64,000 bases of DNA, from the NCBI GenBank assembly GCA_963575645.1, contig OY754469.1, forward strand, positions 42,552,753-42,616,752, written 5' to 3'. The notes under the pieces are model-generated. The model was not told where the DNA came from. It searched no databases and saw only the letters and a program-made list of their open reading frames with translations. Source of the DNA: Xanthostigma xanthostigma. Taxonomy: Eukaryota; Arthropoda; Insecta; Raphidioptera; Raphidiidae. How positions within the stretch are numbered: the first letter of the stretch is position 1; each line of letters begins with the position of its first letter. A program made the position numbers and the translations under genes. Positions 11,664-24,069 of the stretch are shown piece by piece.

Positions 11664-12007
11664 TCTATACTAATATATAAATCTGAAGAGTTTGTTTGTT
11701 TGGTTGAACGCGCTAATCTCAGGAGCTACTGGTTCGAATTGAAATAAAAATTTTTAGCCCATTTATCGAGGAAGGCTATAGGCTATATAACATCACGCTA
11801 CGACCAATAGGAGCGGAGCATCAATGAAAAATGTTGCAAAATGTAACTCAAAATTTGTCGTCCGACAAAAACTTTTGCACGGTAACTCCGATCATCATGA
11901 AATTTGGACACAATATTCATCTCGGTAAACTAAGATGAATGTGTGTACTCATGACCCTTCCTCCATTCGTTCTTTTGCACCCGGGTGAAACCGGTCAGGA
12001 CCGCTAG
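11664..12007 (+). mobile_element. Non-autonomous Helitron
   Basis: 5' end TCTATACTAATATATAAA, 3' end ...CACCCGGGTGAAACCGG...CCGCTAG. It has no TIRs or target duplication, as expected for Helitrons (5' TC, 3' CTRR). Homologous over its length to 16087-16401 and 37596-37926, including AACGCGCTAATCTCAGGA and CTCCGATCATCATGAAAT. Confidence 0.88.
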
Positions 12008-12888
12008 TTTACTATAACGAATCCCATATATATTTCGTTTAGAATAATAATCAGAGCTTAGAAGATAAAAACTTTTCTTGGATTCCGGTCAATTTCACAA
12101 CGTCTACCAATTAATTTCAATTTGCCAAAAATATAATAGCTTGATATTATCAAAGTTTTATCATGCATTTCTAAATCTACATTATTCAGTTGAAAATAAA
12201 TAGTTGAAAAAATGTTTTGCATTTTGATTTAAAAAAAATGGTCAAAAAGCATGATGTTTAAACGTTTATTAAAAAGTTAATTGGTCAAGAAATCACTTGT
12301 TAATTTAAACGAAGTTAATAAGCGGAAAAAAACGTTAAGTACATGATAGCGTACTGTCTGTTTGTATGTTTGTATGTGTGAATGTGTGTGTTGTGTCCTG
12401 ACTGTCCTCACAGAGGAATACCACTGCCGCACAAGTAGATCTGCATCAATAAAAAGATAAATAAAACGAGTTTTAAGAATTCAAGTACTTTATGATGTCC
12501 ACATTTAACTATTATTACGTTACGATACTCAAAACCGGCAAGTTTATGTACCTATATAAACTCACTTTATATTATTTCGTACATAACTCGGATAATGAGA
12601 TTGAGGGATGGCAATTGTTTAAAACCTGTCGCCATGACTACCGTTTGCAAGAGGGTCGCTACCTTTCACAGTGGTCGCTTTACGAGGAAGACTTCACGTT
12701 TAGATCATTGGTTTCCCTACTATGTGTTATAATTAAAATGTTAATGTCGGGATCTTCCGTTAGTAATGATCTGCTTCTGAAAGGACAGGCGCGTTTTTGA
12801 AATTACCATAGTTACAATTTATAAAATGTCTGTAAAGTTAGAGGGAGGCAGGGCATTGGTTTTTTTTTTTTATAAATTATTTTTTTTT
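12008..12888. other. Unassigned DNA
   Basis: The plus ORF 12492-12800 (102 codons) has no recognised motif and no splice or promoter support. A short TTTGTATG/TG-rich run lies near 12358-12390. Confidence 0.4.
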
Positions 12889-13196
12889 GCGCAGTGAAAA
12901 GGAGAAGACGTTTGAGGGGAGTTCTTTAAAAAACAACTACGGGGTCGTGTCGATGCGATGGTGTTTTAATTGCGCAGTGATAGGGGGAAGGAGTCTAGGG
13001 GGAGTTCTTTAAAAATTAATTACGGGGTCGTGTCGATGCGATGGCGTTTCTTTTTTTGCGCAGTGAAAAGGGAAGAGCGTTTGGGGGGAGTTATTTAAAA
13101 ACAATTACGGGGTCGTGTCGATGCGACGGCGTTTTTTTTTTGAGCAGTGAAAAGGGGAGGGCGTTTGGGGAAGTTTTTTAATTACGGGGTCGTGTA
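12889..13196 (+). repeat. 84-bp tandem array, four units
   Basis: GCGCAGTG-type starts fall at 12889, 12972, 13058 and 13142, giving periods of 83, 86 and 84 bp. Each unit ends in TACGGGGTCGTGT. The purine-rich GAAAAGGGGAGGGCGTTTGG block is the complement-related counterpart of the 7.1-kb array. Confidence 0.88.
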
Positions 13197-13433
13197 TACA
13201 GAGTGAGATAGTAATACAGTAATTCTACACCTGTTGCTATGACGTGTATATGTGATTTCTGATTGGTTAGATTCAATAAAATGGCAGTGAAAGACGAAAA
13301 GTTTTTACGTATTTTTGAGAAAATTTGTGAATAATCCGCAAAGTTTTTTTTTTGGGACGTCAAAATTTAGCGTTTTCTATGACTTAAAAAAAGACGTCAA
13401 AACTTGGGCACATCGAGTTATCGTACTGGAGTC
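13197..13433 (+). mobile_element. Conserved flank of minisatellite element, copy B
   Basis: Matches the reverse complement of 6787-7030 over about 230 bp, starting at GAGTGAGATAGT and including GTGAATAATCCGCAAAGTTT. Together with the adjacent array this is a second, oppositely oriented copy of one element. Confidence 0.75.
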
Positions 13434-14202
13434 AAATTTAAATTGTAACAATGCCGGCCATAATTTAAGAATCACGCTGTATATTCATACATTACATATT
13501 TATATGTGTAAGAGAACATCAGTGACTTGTGATGACTGCCTAATTAGCCACCCCTTGACCTCCTCCCACGGTGGAGAGGCATGTATACAGCCATGCATCG
13601 AGCTCGCATGTATTAGTTACTGACTGCAGTTAGTCTAGTCTCCTATGACCAGCAGAGGTACACTTGAGTTGCTACACAGTAGCTACTGTGCCACTGGCTA
13701 CATCGCCGAACACACAAAGTTATGTATTTGTGTACAAACTTATATGTATAATATGTTATACGTACATATTATATGAAATCAGGGTCTTCAATAATATCGT
13801 ATTATATAAAAGAAATTGTACCTTTTTATTTTCCACTGCCAGTACGACGGAAAGCCTCCAGTCTCCAGATCGCACGTAAAATTTCAATTTTTTAAAATTA
13901 CAATAGTGTCAGAATAATGCACCAAATTTGTTAATGTTACAGCGCCTTGAAAAAGACTGGATCCCAGTCGAAATGTTGGCAAATAAAATGTATTAAATAA
14001 ATACACCGCATTATAAGTCTATTGTACCCTAGAATTTTCCACATTTAAAACTTTATAGACAGATTATTCAAAAAATACACCAGAGTGTGTTTCATTGAGT
14101 CCACATAACCATAAAAACCAATAGTTATTGGCGTAACTAGTAGTCTAAGTCCATTCATCGCGCTGACAGGTCATGAGTTAGCCTACAAGTTGCGCCCATA
14201 AT

Positions 14203-14598
14203 TTTATTCAACAATTGCGCGTTATTCATGTTTTAATTATAATGAGATGTTGTAAATATCTATTTATTTCTTTATAAAAAAAACTGTCAATACTAACAGC
14301 ACCAAACAGCACGATTCAATGTTTTGGTTTGAGGTTAGCCGGTTATGAATAAACTCCATGTTGAAAACATTCGGCCTCTCAATTTTAGCCTCAATGGGTA
14401 ACAACGGAGTTGTTGTTACCTACTATTTCGTTACGACTCAGAAAATAGTTACGTTTATTTTCATTACTCCACAATGGCCGAGCTAGTAGGAATCTTCATT
14501 GAGTTATGACAAGTAATTGTCACCAGTCGGTAAATGGCTATTTAGGGTTCAGTTTTTAGGCATGATAAAACATGAATAACGCGCATGAGTTGAATAAA
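14203..14598. mobile_element. TIR element, about 400 bp
   Basis: Left end TTTATTCAACAATTGCGCGT and right end, read inward, TTTATTCAACTCATGCGCGT. About 35 bp of inverted repeat follow, including TTATTCATGTTTTA. Inside is a small palindrome GTAACAACGGAGTTGTTGTTAC. No ORF and no clear duplication. Confidence 0.65.
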
Positions 14599-15070
14599 CA
14601 ATATTAATACACAGGCACTGCAGTCTGCACTTAAAAATTTTGACAAGTAATCAAACACTAGACTATCACAACTTATCAATGCGAAAGACTGACAAATTCT
14701 GTAGAAACGGTATTAGGTATATTATTTCTAATTGACTGACATTACGTAAGTTAATGCACAGACGTTTCACAAAGTCAATTGATTACAGAGGTTACCTCGT
14801 TCCGTTGAATAGTATTGTCTTTTTACCCGACTACGGCGAAGCCAAAAGGAAGTGTTATGAGTTTAGCAGTCTATGTATATGTTTGTATTTACGGATGTTC
14901 CACCGTAGTGTCTAAACTTTTCATCCGATTTTGATAAACAAAGTGTCAATCGATTCGTTATTATGGCCCGGGTAAGATAGGCTACATTTATTTTTGAATT
15001 TTGGTCCCAGAGGGAAGCAAATTGAAAACAAATAAAAAATAAGTTAAAAAAAATAATTTAAATAAAAAAT

Positions 15071-15330
15071 AAGTTCAAAAACTAAAACCCGACTAGTGAA
15101 AAGTATGAAACAAGAAAATATTCTCATCTGAGGATAGCCGTAGTCGTATGCCATCTCGTATTCTAAATGTATAGCGTGATACACTTTGCCCTAAAGCTTA
15201 TGATCGCTTACTACTGTTAAAATGTAATGTTTTGTTAGAGGAAGGTGGCATATGACCACGGCTATCATCATATCAGAATATTTTCTTGTTTCATATACTT
15301 TTCAGTAGTCGAGTTTTAGTTTTTAAACTT
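15071..15330. mobile_element. Hairpin MITE
   Basis: Arms of about 90 bp, containing AAAACTAAAACCCGACTAGT and GAAACAAGAAAATATTCT at left and near-complements at right, enclose about 70 bp. Just upstream (14827-14940) lies CCCGACTACGGCGAAGCC, a phrase I remember from a common lepidopteran repeat, so this may be part of a larger element. Confidence 0.7.
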
Positions 15331-15539
15331 TTTTTTTTCAATAATTTGCCATCACACATCGTGAGTCCTTACCCAAACTTTTCATTAATCAATGCATGAT
15401 CTGGCTATTGATTAAAACGATGAGTTCATACAAGAAGATAATAGTTATTGTCAGTTGTCAATATTGGTATTTGTGAATGCAATAATAGTGACTCCTGTTT
15501 TTAAACCATAATACGTATACAAACGAAGCCACGGAATGG

Positions 15540-15574
15540 CCATCATATTATCATCATCAACATCATCATCATCA
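15540..15574. repeat. (ATC)n imperfect microsatellite
   Basis: A run of CATCATATTATCATCATC and related triplets. The plus ORF 15536-15757 begins in this run and is unsupported. Confidence 0.6.
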
Positions 15575-16086
15575 GTGCATCTACCATTACTTCGGGCGGG
15601 TGGTGAAGATGGGCAAAGGCGGGTAGTGAAACGGACTAGCCTTAGATATGATGAGTTTCAAAAAAGGGAGTCGAATTGCTCTGTGTTTGTATGTATGTGT
15701 ATGGTGCATGTCCGAAGGTATAATATGCTGTATGTCCAGACACTATACAGTGGCTGAAGCTGGCTCGGGCGGACGGTGGACCTTTGATCTTTGTATATAA
15801 AGAGAAATAACCATTACGTTTTCATCATCTATACTCTTTCATATATATAATATCCACCTACAACATCGGATGAACTTATATTGACTGTCTTTGAAAGAAA
15901 GTGAAATTCATCATTATCCCAGAAATTCTTGTATACAATAATATAATATTAGTATAACTCGTAAGACTAAATTATTAATTCCAGTAGGATAGTTGATTAT
16001 TAAGATACACCCACTGTTACAAAACACTTATTTCCAAACACTAGCTCGAAATCGAATCTTTCCACTATAGCGGCTATAACAGTCAA

Positions 16087-16401
16087 TCTATATTAATATA
16101 TAAAGCTGAAGAGTTTGGTTGAACGCGCTAATCTCAGGAACTACTGGTTCGTATTGAAACATTTTTTTTGTTGGATAGTTCATTTATCGAGGAAGGCTAT
16201 ATAATATCAATAGGAGCGGAGTATCAATGAAAAATGTAACTCAAAATTTGTCCGTCCGACAAAAACTTTTGAATTTTAACTCCGATCATCATGAAATTAG
16301 GACACAACATTCATCTCGGTAAACTAAAATGAACGTGCGTACTCATGTCCCTCTTCCCATTCGTTCTTTTGCACCCGGGTGAAACCGGACGGGACCGCTA
16401 G
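16087..16401 (+). mobile_element. Non-autonomous Helitron
   Basis: Begins TCTATATTAATATATAAA and ends CCCGGGTGAAACCGG...CCGCTAG. 315 bp, shorter than its 11.7-kb relative by internal deletions. No TIRs, no target duplication. Confidence 0.87.
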
Positions 16402-16989
16402 ACTTTCTTATATTTAAAGCACATTTGTAACTGGTTTTTTACATCATGCGAGAGCAAATTTTTATCTTAGACAGAGAAAGATTGACTGTTTCGATGTTAC
16501 TGTTGAGTAATGGACTCATTACACCGCGGTAGTAGAAATATTCGGTGGCAGTGTTTTTTTTTAATATTGCATTGTAACAATGATTGTTTCTTAACAATTA
16601 TATCAAACTATAAGCATACTGCAGTTAATAATAATAATGACTGTTAAATGCAACACAAACTTAATATTTTTTTATTTAATCCTTTTCCAGTATTTAAATA
16701 GAATACAGATTCATTGTTAAATATTTCATTCCACATCGTTATGATAAACATAATATTAAAAAAAAATTAAGTAAGTTTAGAAAATGCTGATCAGATTAAA
16801 CGACCATAAGAATAGAATTTAAATTGTAGAATGTAATAATATTATCAAATGATGAATGATGATATAGGTTTAATGAGCTCAGTTGTCGAGCGTTTATAAT
16901 CTTCAATCTAATTTAATCTTCATGTTGTGTCTCAAAAGTTAAATTGCTTAAATAAAAAACAGTTGTGTGGTTTTAAGAAACCGCGACGC

Positions 16990-17315
16990 AAGTGAAACTT
17001 TTATTGGATTGTAGGCGTTGGATTGTAGACACTTATCCATCACGATTAATTATAAACAACAATATTCACATGAATACACGAATTAAAACATGTAAACACT
17101 GTACAGCACTTGCCCGCATGACAGACTGACTATGTGTTATACATACTACACGGTCAGCTGATGCTAACCATGGGCGCCGCCATATTGGCCTTGGCTGCTC
17201 TACCGAGCGCCTACTCCGAACGCCTTTCACTTTACCCCTACTCCACGGCCGCCTGTAATGCGACATGCAACAGACGGCCAGAAAAATTCGGGGCGATAGA
17301 ATAAAAGTTTCACTT
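16990..17315. mobile_element. MITE with 16-bp TIR
   Basis: AAGTGAAACTTTTATT at 16990-17005 is repeated as its exact complement at 17300-17315. The interior is less AT-rich and includes GGGCGCCGCCATATTGG. The minus ORF 17066-17266 lies inside with no recognised motif. The family is not certain. Confidence 0.6.
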
Positions 17316-17699
17316 TAAAAACTTTTACGTGTAACCAAAATATATTAATTGGATCCAGGAAATAATTAACTGGTCCAGGTAACTTATCTAGTGTGACTCT
17401 GTAAAGTTTGATATCCTAAAAGTATACGGTTAATTTTTGTAATTGTAAAAATGATCATAATATAGATTATAGTGTAAAAATTATATTTAAGCAGATTCAC
17501 AATGAAACACCCAGTATGAAGGCGACGTAGCTTGATCTCAACAAATACAAAGTTCTCTTGTAGGCCGCCGCTACTGTTTGTTGCATCTATAATAATAAAC
17601 TTCATGACGACGGCCCTAATTAACATATTCAAATTTATAACGTGAATTGTAATTTGCAATTATTGTCATTAGTGTATTTGCCATAAGGCACTTACACTA

Positions 17700-17801
17700 T
17701 TGGCGTCGGTCGGATGGCGGGACCTAGGGGTCGGACCAAAATTTCTCGACGTTTCATAAGTTTCTAAGAAGTTTGGCACCATTTTTGGAAATGTTTATAT
17801 A

Positions 17802-17875
<74 letters not shown>

Positions 17876-18430
17876 ACCACGATAACTCTCGACAGACTTA
17901 ATCGATTTAAACGAAATTTGGTCCACATGTTAGAATCCATCATCGCAAGAAGCCTATTTAAAATGGGCCCGATCGGGCAATTTTAAGGGGGGTATTTAGG
18001 GGTTGAAAAATATTTTTGGGCCCAAAAATACGAAAAAAATTCTCAGAATCACTTCAAATTTGAAATTTAACCCTTTAGTAATTATTGAAATGTGCTACTA
18101 AAATTTAAATAAAATCGGCCCGACAGGACCGGACTTACAAATTTTATGAAAACGCAAGTTTAATGATATGGATTTACATACTGAAGGGTGTATAATGTAT
18201 ATAATTTGGTACAGATGTTGAATTGGTATGTAGTATTGAAATTAAGTAAACAAATGTTGTTTTAAGGGGTGTATTAGGGGGTAATTTTTTTTATTTTGTC
18301 CAAAAACCAAGTTAAGTTCATACAATAGAGCCACACTGCTTATAAAAGCAAATACACTATATTGTCGGCAGGGTTTGGCGCTGCGACCCAGAGTTTTTTT
18401 ATATTACCCTCAGATACGTAAGAATATTCA
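17700..18430 (+). mobile_element. Dispersed repeat C, longest copy
   Basis: Shares GAGCCACACTGC, TATAAAAGCAAATACACT and GCGCTGCGACCC with 32190-32305, and AAAATCGGCCCGACAGGACC with the reverse strand of 29.75 kb. The AT microsatellite lies within it. Likely a non-autonomous element; ends not defined. Confidence 0.6.
17795..17870. repeat. (TA)n microsatellite
   Basis: About 75 bp of almost pure TA with a few TG and TTT interruptions. Confidence 0.95.
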
Positions 18431-19147
18431 TAGGATTTGTGTTTTTGAAAAATAGATCTTGTGATCTTGTTACAACTAAATCTTTGTCAAACGATGTAGA
18501 GTTTGTTTGTTTTTTATTTAAAAAAAGTCGGAATGATATATTTATGACGAATTTATTCACAAGAAAGAAAAACATTCAGATCTCTGGCACGAATCCGTTT
18601 TCAAATTAATTTTTAGCTGATTTTGATATAAAATAACATTCAATTTAGTAGATAATATATAAGTATTCATATTAACTAGCCGTTACCCGCGGCTTGAGGT
18701 GAAACACGGATCCATTCCCATTATTTAGCATAGTTACTCATTTCTCGACGTAGACCCCTTTAACAAAATGTCAAAATTGATGACATTCACGTGATCAGCG
18801 TCTTGGCAAATCTTGAAAATGACCCCCATGTTGATTTTTAAACTATTTACCTCTTTTCACCCTCTTGAAGGGGTTGATTCTGAAAAAGCATGAAACACGT
18901 GTTTATTTGTTGACGGAGTAATCCTGCGCATTTTCGATTTGATACATCTTTCTTATAAGATTTCTCCATACAAATTTTGAACCCCCGTTACACCCTTTTA
19001 GGAGTTGAATTTTCAAAAATCCGTTCTTATCGGATGCCTACGTCATAATAACTATCTGTGTGCCAAATTTCAGCCCAATCCGTTCAGTGGTTTGAGCTGT
19101 GCGTTGATAGATCAATCAGTCAATGAGTCATGGTTTCCTTTTATATA

Positions 19148-19632
19148 CAGTTTAACCTCTTTATAACGTCCTTCGTTATAACGAAAAACTCTTTATAACG
19201 CCGAAATTTTTACAATTTGGTTGGTTTACCTTAAAACCCATACATTAATACCCTCTTTATAGCGCAACAGGCACTCTCTATTACGAAGAAATATGTTCAT
19301 ATTTAGGCGTCAGCAAATATTTACAGACGTAAAAAGGACGATTCTGAATCATCACCAACTATTCAACAAGCACTTGATGTTGCCAAACTTATCAAAAAAT
19401 TTCTATTGTTTAATGAAGATTATTCCACCACATCCCAAGATATATGCATAAGATACTTATTAAAATACAAAACAAATATTTGCGCATAGCAAAAAACGTC
19501 AGGCAAAGTTTGGAATAAATTAATTAAGTGAAATTTGGTTATTTTTCTTTCTTCTCTCCATATAACGAAAACTCTTTATAACGAAAAAAAAATACTCGGT
19601 CCCTTGAGATTCGTTATAAAGAGGTTACACTG
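19148..19632. mobile_element. pogo/Tigger-like element, deleted
   Basis: TIRs CAGTTTAACCTCTTTATAAC and CAGTGTAACCTCTTTATAAC (inward) are flanked by TA on both sides (19146-19147 and 19633-19634), the Tc1/mariner/pogo duplication. 485 bp. It retains part of a transposase frame, so it derives from a coding element by internal deletion. Confidence 0.88.
19337..19489 (+). pseudogene. pogo-like transposase C-terminal remnant
   Basis: An open frame of 50 residues ends at TAG (19487-19489). It includes IQQALDVAKLIKKFLLFNED and then DYSTTSQD, resembling the terminal ALxxLxxxxxFLxxxE helix that closes many pogo/Tigger transposases. No start codon and no DDE catalytic core remain, so it cannot encode an active enzyme. 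Its position near the right TIR is as expected for the transposase 3' end. Confidence 0.55.
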
Positions 19633-19848
19633 TATTTAGATATTTTGTTTTGCTACGTTTGAACTAATTTTTGGCTATTTTAATTTAATAAGTTTTGGGT
19701 TTCTCTTTCGTAGGAATATAAACTTTATACCATTTTATGGCACTGGAGATATTTTTTTTTAATTTAGGTCACACAAACACCGGTTGTACCTATAGTAAAG
19801 CAATTAATTTGAAATTATAGTTTCATTTATATGAATCTAAACACAGTT

Positions 19849-19911
19849 GTGTCCACGATGGATACAGTTATGTCCATGGTGGACACTAATGTCCACGGTG
19901 GATACAGTTAT
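19849..19911. repeat. Short tandem of palindromic units
   Basis: Three units of about 20 bp built on TGTCCACSRTGGAYAC, each itself palindromic (TGTCCA...TGGACA). Confidence 0.75.
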
Positions 19912-20175
19912 GGGCACAGCCGTAAGCTAGAATTTTTGTGGCGGCGAATAGAGAGTGTCGAACGCTCACTTTGTACGGGGCGGCACGTACTAGCGCTGGC
20001 CTTATGAAAAAACGGGATCTGAATCTTACTTTCCGGGCCGGAATAGTTGAGCCCATCCGCTTTTGCCTCATGTGTAAAAACCCATCGAGCCGTTTGGGCT
20101 GTAGAACGTGTCAAAGACAACATACATACACTCGAAAAGCATTACCCTTCCTCTGGCGCAGTCGGATAAAAAATA
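19912..20175. mobile_element. Probable retroposon fragment
   Basis: More GC-rich than its surroundings. Ends in CTGGCGCAGTCGGATAAAAAA, a phrase I remember from lepidopteran retroposon 3' ends. ORFs run on both strands (19938-20324 plus, 19886-20071 and 19908-20123 minus), which argues against a real gene. Low certainty. Confidence 0.4.
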
Positions 20176-20310
20176 TATTTTTTTGTTCTAATAATGAGCT
20201 ATCACATTCAACAATTTGCACTTTCGCCATCTGCTATAAATCAATCACTATTATTAATATCGAAATGCTACACCGGTCAATACATTATCATCTAACTAGG
20301 TATAATTATA

Positions 20311-20600
20311 TTAGATTAGATTAGATTAGATTAGATTTTATTTACACATAACAGTACAGATTGTACATGTGACGTCACGGCGAGTTCAGTTTATAAAAAA
20401 AACCGACTTCTGAATTCACAACGCAGAAACGAACTATTCAAATTAAGCTAATAAAAAAATTAAAAAACGACTACTATAGTCACTTCATTGTCTAACCTAG
20501 TTAATTGTAAAAGTGATATTCAAATAGGTCATGGCCATAGTCATAACATGGCTATTATAAGTACATTTACATACATAGATCTCTACATTGCATACTATAA
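20311..20600 (-). mobile_element. Non-LTR retroposon 3' end
   Basis: Read on the minus strand it ends TGTGTAAATAAAATCTAATC followed by about five AATCT units, a polyadenylation-like signal and simple repeat tail as in jockey/CR1-type LINEs. The TTAGA repeat is therefore a retroposon tail, not telomeric TTAGG. The 5' limit is uncertain. Confidence 0.6.
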
Positions 20601-21202
20601 GGTAGAACAGTAGTAATCAATGGAGCATTATTAATAAACGTCTAATTATAACAAGCCTACGGTAATACACCCATTCATCAATCAAAAACCACAACAAAAC
20701 AACAATGCATACCACTCTGAGTCGATTATGTAGGTATCAATAATTATTACTAATTAAACGCTCGACATGTTTCATTTGTTACGATGATTTGAAAATGAAA
20801 ATTAACCAACGAAAATGATTATTGTTGTCTAAGAATAATAAGAAGAAGTGTGAACTTTGAAAGAATTCGAATGTATTACCGCTAGCTTCTTATCGATTAA
20901 TTAACCAGGCGATCGGTAGATCGTTGAGTACATGACATACTGAAAAGCGTTATTTACAGAAATACAAATGCATTTTGGCATTTAATTTTTACGCCGAGAG
21001 ATGGCGTTACCGTGGCAATTTTTACATATTATCTTTATAGTCACAGTACTAAATAAATGGGTGTATTTGACAGACGCTGCCAATTATTATTAAAAAAATA
21101 CCAATAAAACAAAAATGAATGATATCTTAAAAAAACATTTATGATGTGAACTTGAAGTTCGTGAGTGCGAGAAAAATTAATGATATCAAGTTTGGAGAGT
21201 AC

Positions 21203-21498
21203 AGGCCGTGGTCCATTGGTATTTCTACTTGACGTTTCGTCTAGAAGTGTGGTAAAGATTATTATCAAAGGCGATGTGGCATCGGACGTAGTTTCGTTCT
21301 AAGCGGCTTACAGGTAAATGCGTCGATGACTGGTGTTCTCCGTCCTTTTATGTGCAACGTGTTTGTGTTCTCTTCTCGGTCGTAGTTCAGTTATCGACAT
21401 ACTAATCTGTGAGCCGCTTAGAAGCCACATCGCCTTTGATAATATCTATCGCAGTTGTAGACGAAACGTCAAGTAGAAATATCAGTGAATCACGGCCT
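21203..21498. mobile_element. TIR/hairpin MITE
   Basis: Left end AGGCCGTGGTCCATTGGTAT and right end ATATCAGTGAATCACGGCCT are near complements, followed inward by TTCTACTTGACGTTTCGTCT and its complement. A second inner inverted pair (ATTATCAAAGGCGATGTGGC) brings the arms to about 100 bp. The minus ORF 21041-21268 overlaps only by chance. Confidence 0.75.
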
Positions 21499-22132
21499 AC
21501 AAGCCTGGAAAATAAGAAGATTTGAAAAAAAACCGGCCGTGAAAACCTACACACTTAGATATCAGAAATATGTTTGAAAAAATACATATTTAACATTACC
21601 TTCAGATGGATATAATTCCACAATTGGAAAAATTATTGCTATTTTGATTTTTTGTTCAGACAGTTTTGTTTAAGTTGTATTATTATTTTGATATTTATAT
21701 TTTGTGGAACAATAAATATTATTTTTCATTTGCTAAAGAACAGAAGTCGTTATTTTCAAATTCTACTGTGTTCAGAAGTTAATCACCGAAGCTAATCGTT
21801 CATGATTATTGCTCAACGGTTAGATCTAAGTCCTAAATAGTAGAAAAAGCAAGAGCAAACTATGTACGGCTAGAGAAACGCTTTATAATATTTATAGTGG
21901 TGTTGAAACTAATGAGTAGGGACCGGATTATACGGTTTTCATACACTAAGCTCGAATTATTCCGGATATAGCTCCAGGAATGATGTCCTCTGATGGAGAT
22001 GTTTCCAATCTTTCCTTGAACATGTCCATACTCCGGCATCTAGTCCAATTTCGTCATGAGATCCAATAACGCAGCCACAGTAAAAGAGTTAGTTCATTTT
22101 CGAATGGAGTACAAATTAGGTATGTTACAAGC

Positions 22133-22260
22133 AGCCAGCATGCGGTAACGAAACCGTCACCGTCATGCGCAAGTAGCTTAAACGTGTTCCATAAACCGAT
22201 ACAGTCTCGTTTTAGCTACTGCGTATGCGGGTGCCGCGACGGTTTCGTTATCTTTTGCTG
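22133..22260. mobile_element. Short inverted-repeat element, about 128 bp
   Basis: Arms of about 45 bp: GGTAACGAAACCGTCACCGT at left, complement of GGTGCCGCGACGGTTTCGTT at right, with TGCGCAAGTAGCT and AGCTACTGCGT inside. No duplication identified. Confidence 0.65.
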
Positions 22261-23360
22261 ACTTCTTGGAACGTACCTATACAGTACTATATCGAACTAA
22301 TTATATGACTAATTTTTACAATGAAAAATATTTTTGAGAATCAATGAAGCAATTTATTGTTTACCATGGCTAGTGCAACCCATTTTATGCCAGTCACGGT
22401 GATTAAGCTGCGGTGATTTTAGCACTTTATTAACTCCTACTAGATTTAGCAAGTGCACGACCAGCTTACAATAATTCTTACGACAATTATTATTACAATA
22501 GCATGGTGTGTCACGCTTTACTGAATAATGAAGGACGATAAAGGTCGCTAATTTTATTATCAATTATTATTATTTACTCATAATTTATTTTTTCTTTGTA
22601 TTAATTACGAAGTGACATTAGCGATTGAATTTACGTGGTTTATTCAATTTAAAATAGCATCGTTGTCGATAAGACCTTTTTTATTTAAAGATCACCAAGT
22701 AAACTGGTTTCTAAATCGTAGGATAATCATGAAAAGTTTTATGAAAACCTTCGTTAAAATATAACGTTTTTTTCTTAGAAATCTGCATCAAATGTTTACA
22801 TTTAAATATATGTCACCAGGATTTGGATTGAAACCTACCAAATCTTGTTTATTCTTATCCAATTAGTTGAAAAGATAGCATCATATCTTACACCTCTATA
22901 CCTTATATACTATTAATTTGGCTTCATCAAATCTACGCAATCTTCACAAAAACTAAACCAAGGCGCAGACCGAATACAACAAATAATATTGTAAAGCCAA
23001 AGATATATCCTGCACTTATATGAATATCACATGCGCTAAGAACTTATGCCAGTGGTATACACAAAATCTTTTTTTAAAGATAAAGTTATTCTAGTGTTAC
23101 ATTTCCAAATAAATAAATAAAAAAAAACATAGCACACGCCTTTATTTCTATTTATTCTTATTTGTTTATATTTATTTTAATTATAAATATTACATTATTT
23201 GTTCAAATAAAAAAAATGTTGGAATTTTCAAACCCGACTTGGCTATTGCCAGTTCTAAGTAGTGAAAAAAATAAAGATATAGTTATTATCTTGTCAAGTA
23301 ATAGTTTATTCGAGTGTTTCCGGTATACTTCTTTCTGGGATAAATTAATAAAAAAATGAG
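22261..23360. other. Unassigned AT-rich DNA
   Basis: No element ends or coding pattern recognised. ORFs 22354-22563 (minus) and 23162-23359 (plus) lack motifs. Confidence 0.4.
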
Positions 23361-23763
23361 TCGCTACACACGAGGCTGATTTTGCTGCTTGAATCGTTGC
23401 TGGGACTTGCACTGGCTGGCGCGCTGGCTGCTCCGAAGGAAATGACGTCACTGCGGGCTCGCGTGCGTGGTCACAAGATGGAATTTAAAATTACTATCAA
23501 TCGGGAAACAGTATCTTGTCTTATCTCAAACAAAAATGGCATCATAATGTGTGCTCTGTTTAGAGACAATAAAGGCTCACTTTTGTTGACATTCTAGCAA
23601 TCACTGCGCGCGCACCAAACCCATCTACAAAGCCAGCTTCAATACAAACATCGTGTGAAGCGAACACATAATCAGAAAAGTCAGGGCCACAGCACGTTTG
23701 AAACCTAGCAGCCAAATCTAGCAAGGAATTTATTAATTTAGCGGCAAACCAAGCCTTGTGTGC
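23361..23763. mobile_element. Element D, copy 1
   Basis: Ends TCGCTACACACGAGGCTG... and, inward from the right, GCACACAAGGCTTGGTTTGC. Shares most of its length with 58406-58807, including TGACGTCACTGCGGG (site 23443-23450) and TCGTGTGAAGCGAA. GC-richer than its context; ORFs on both strands (23203-23451, 23382-23597, 23560-23826) follow from that. Possibly hAT-like; no duplication identified. Confidence 0.7.
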
Positions 23764-24069
23764 TCTATTTTGTTGAAAACCATTAAAACATATTAGGTAT
23801 GTCTGTTTGTGATTAATATTTTGCAATCATCTCCGCCGAAATCGATAGATTGTAAATTATGGCCGCTCGGAATTTGAGATCCTTGATGGCTATATCGACT
23901 ACGCCACTGAACGAGTCCATATTATGTGTGTATGTGAAAAGATTTAAAGACGCGTTCATGACCCCGAATCAAAGAATAGTGAGATGAACAAGCAACACAA
24001 AGGAATACCGTGCTCATTGTACACATCACAATGTGATTGTGTACTGAACATGTGTGATATGTGTTTTAT

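Larger units (their letters stand above)
18676..19641 (+). mobile_element. RTE-like retroposon, split by a pogo element
   Basis: Begins ACTAGCCGTTACCCGCGGCT and contains CCTACGTCATAATAACTATC and TGTGCGTTGATAGATCA. Its TATATA|TTTAGAT tail is separated by the 485-bp insertion at 19148-19632. The 6.5-kb copy has the same tail uninterrupted. Non-coding. Confidence 0.7.

Noticed and set aside
12492..12800. 102-codon plus-strand ORF
   Set aside because: No recognisable motif or conserved context.
19938..20324. 128-codon plus-strand ORF
   Set aside because: Long ORFs also run on the minus strand, the region ends in a retroposon-like phrase, and no domain is visible.
20311..20338. TTAGA repeats considered as telomeric
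   Set aside because: The insect telomere repeat is TTAGG; here the complement is a LINE tail after AATAAA.
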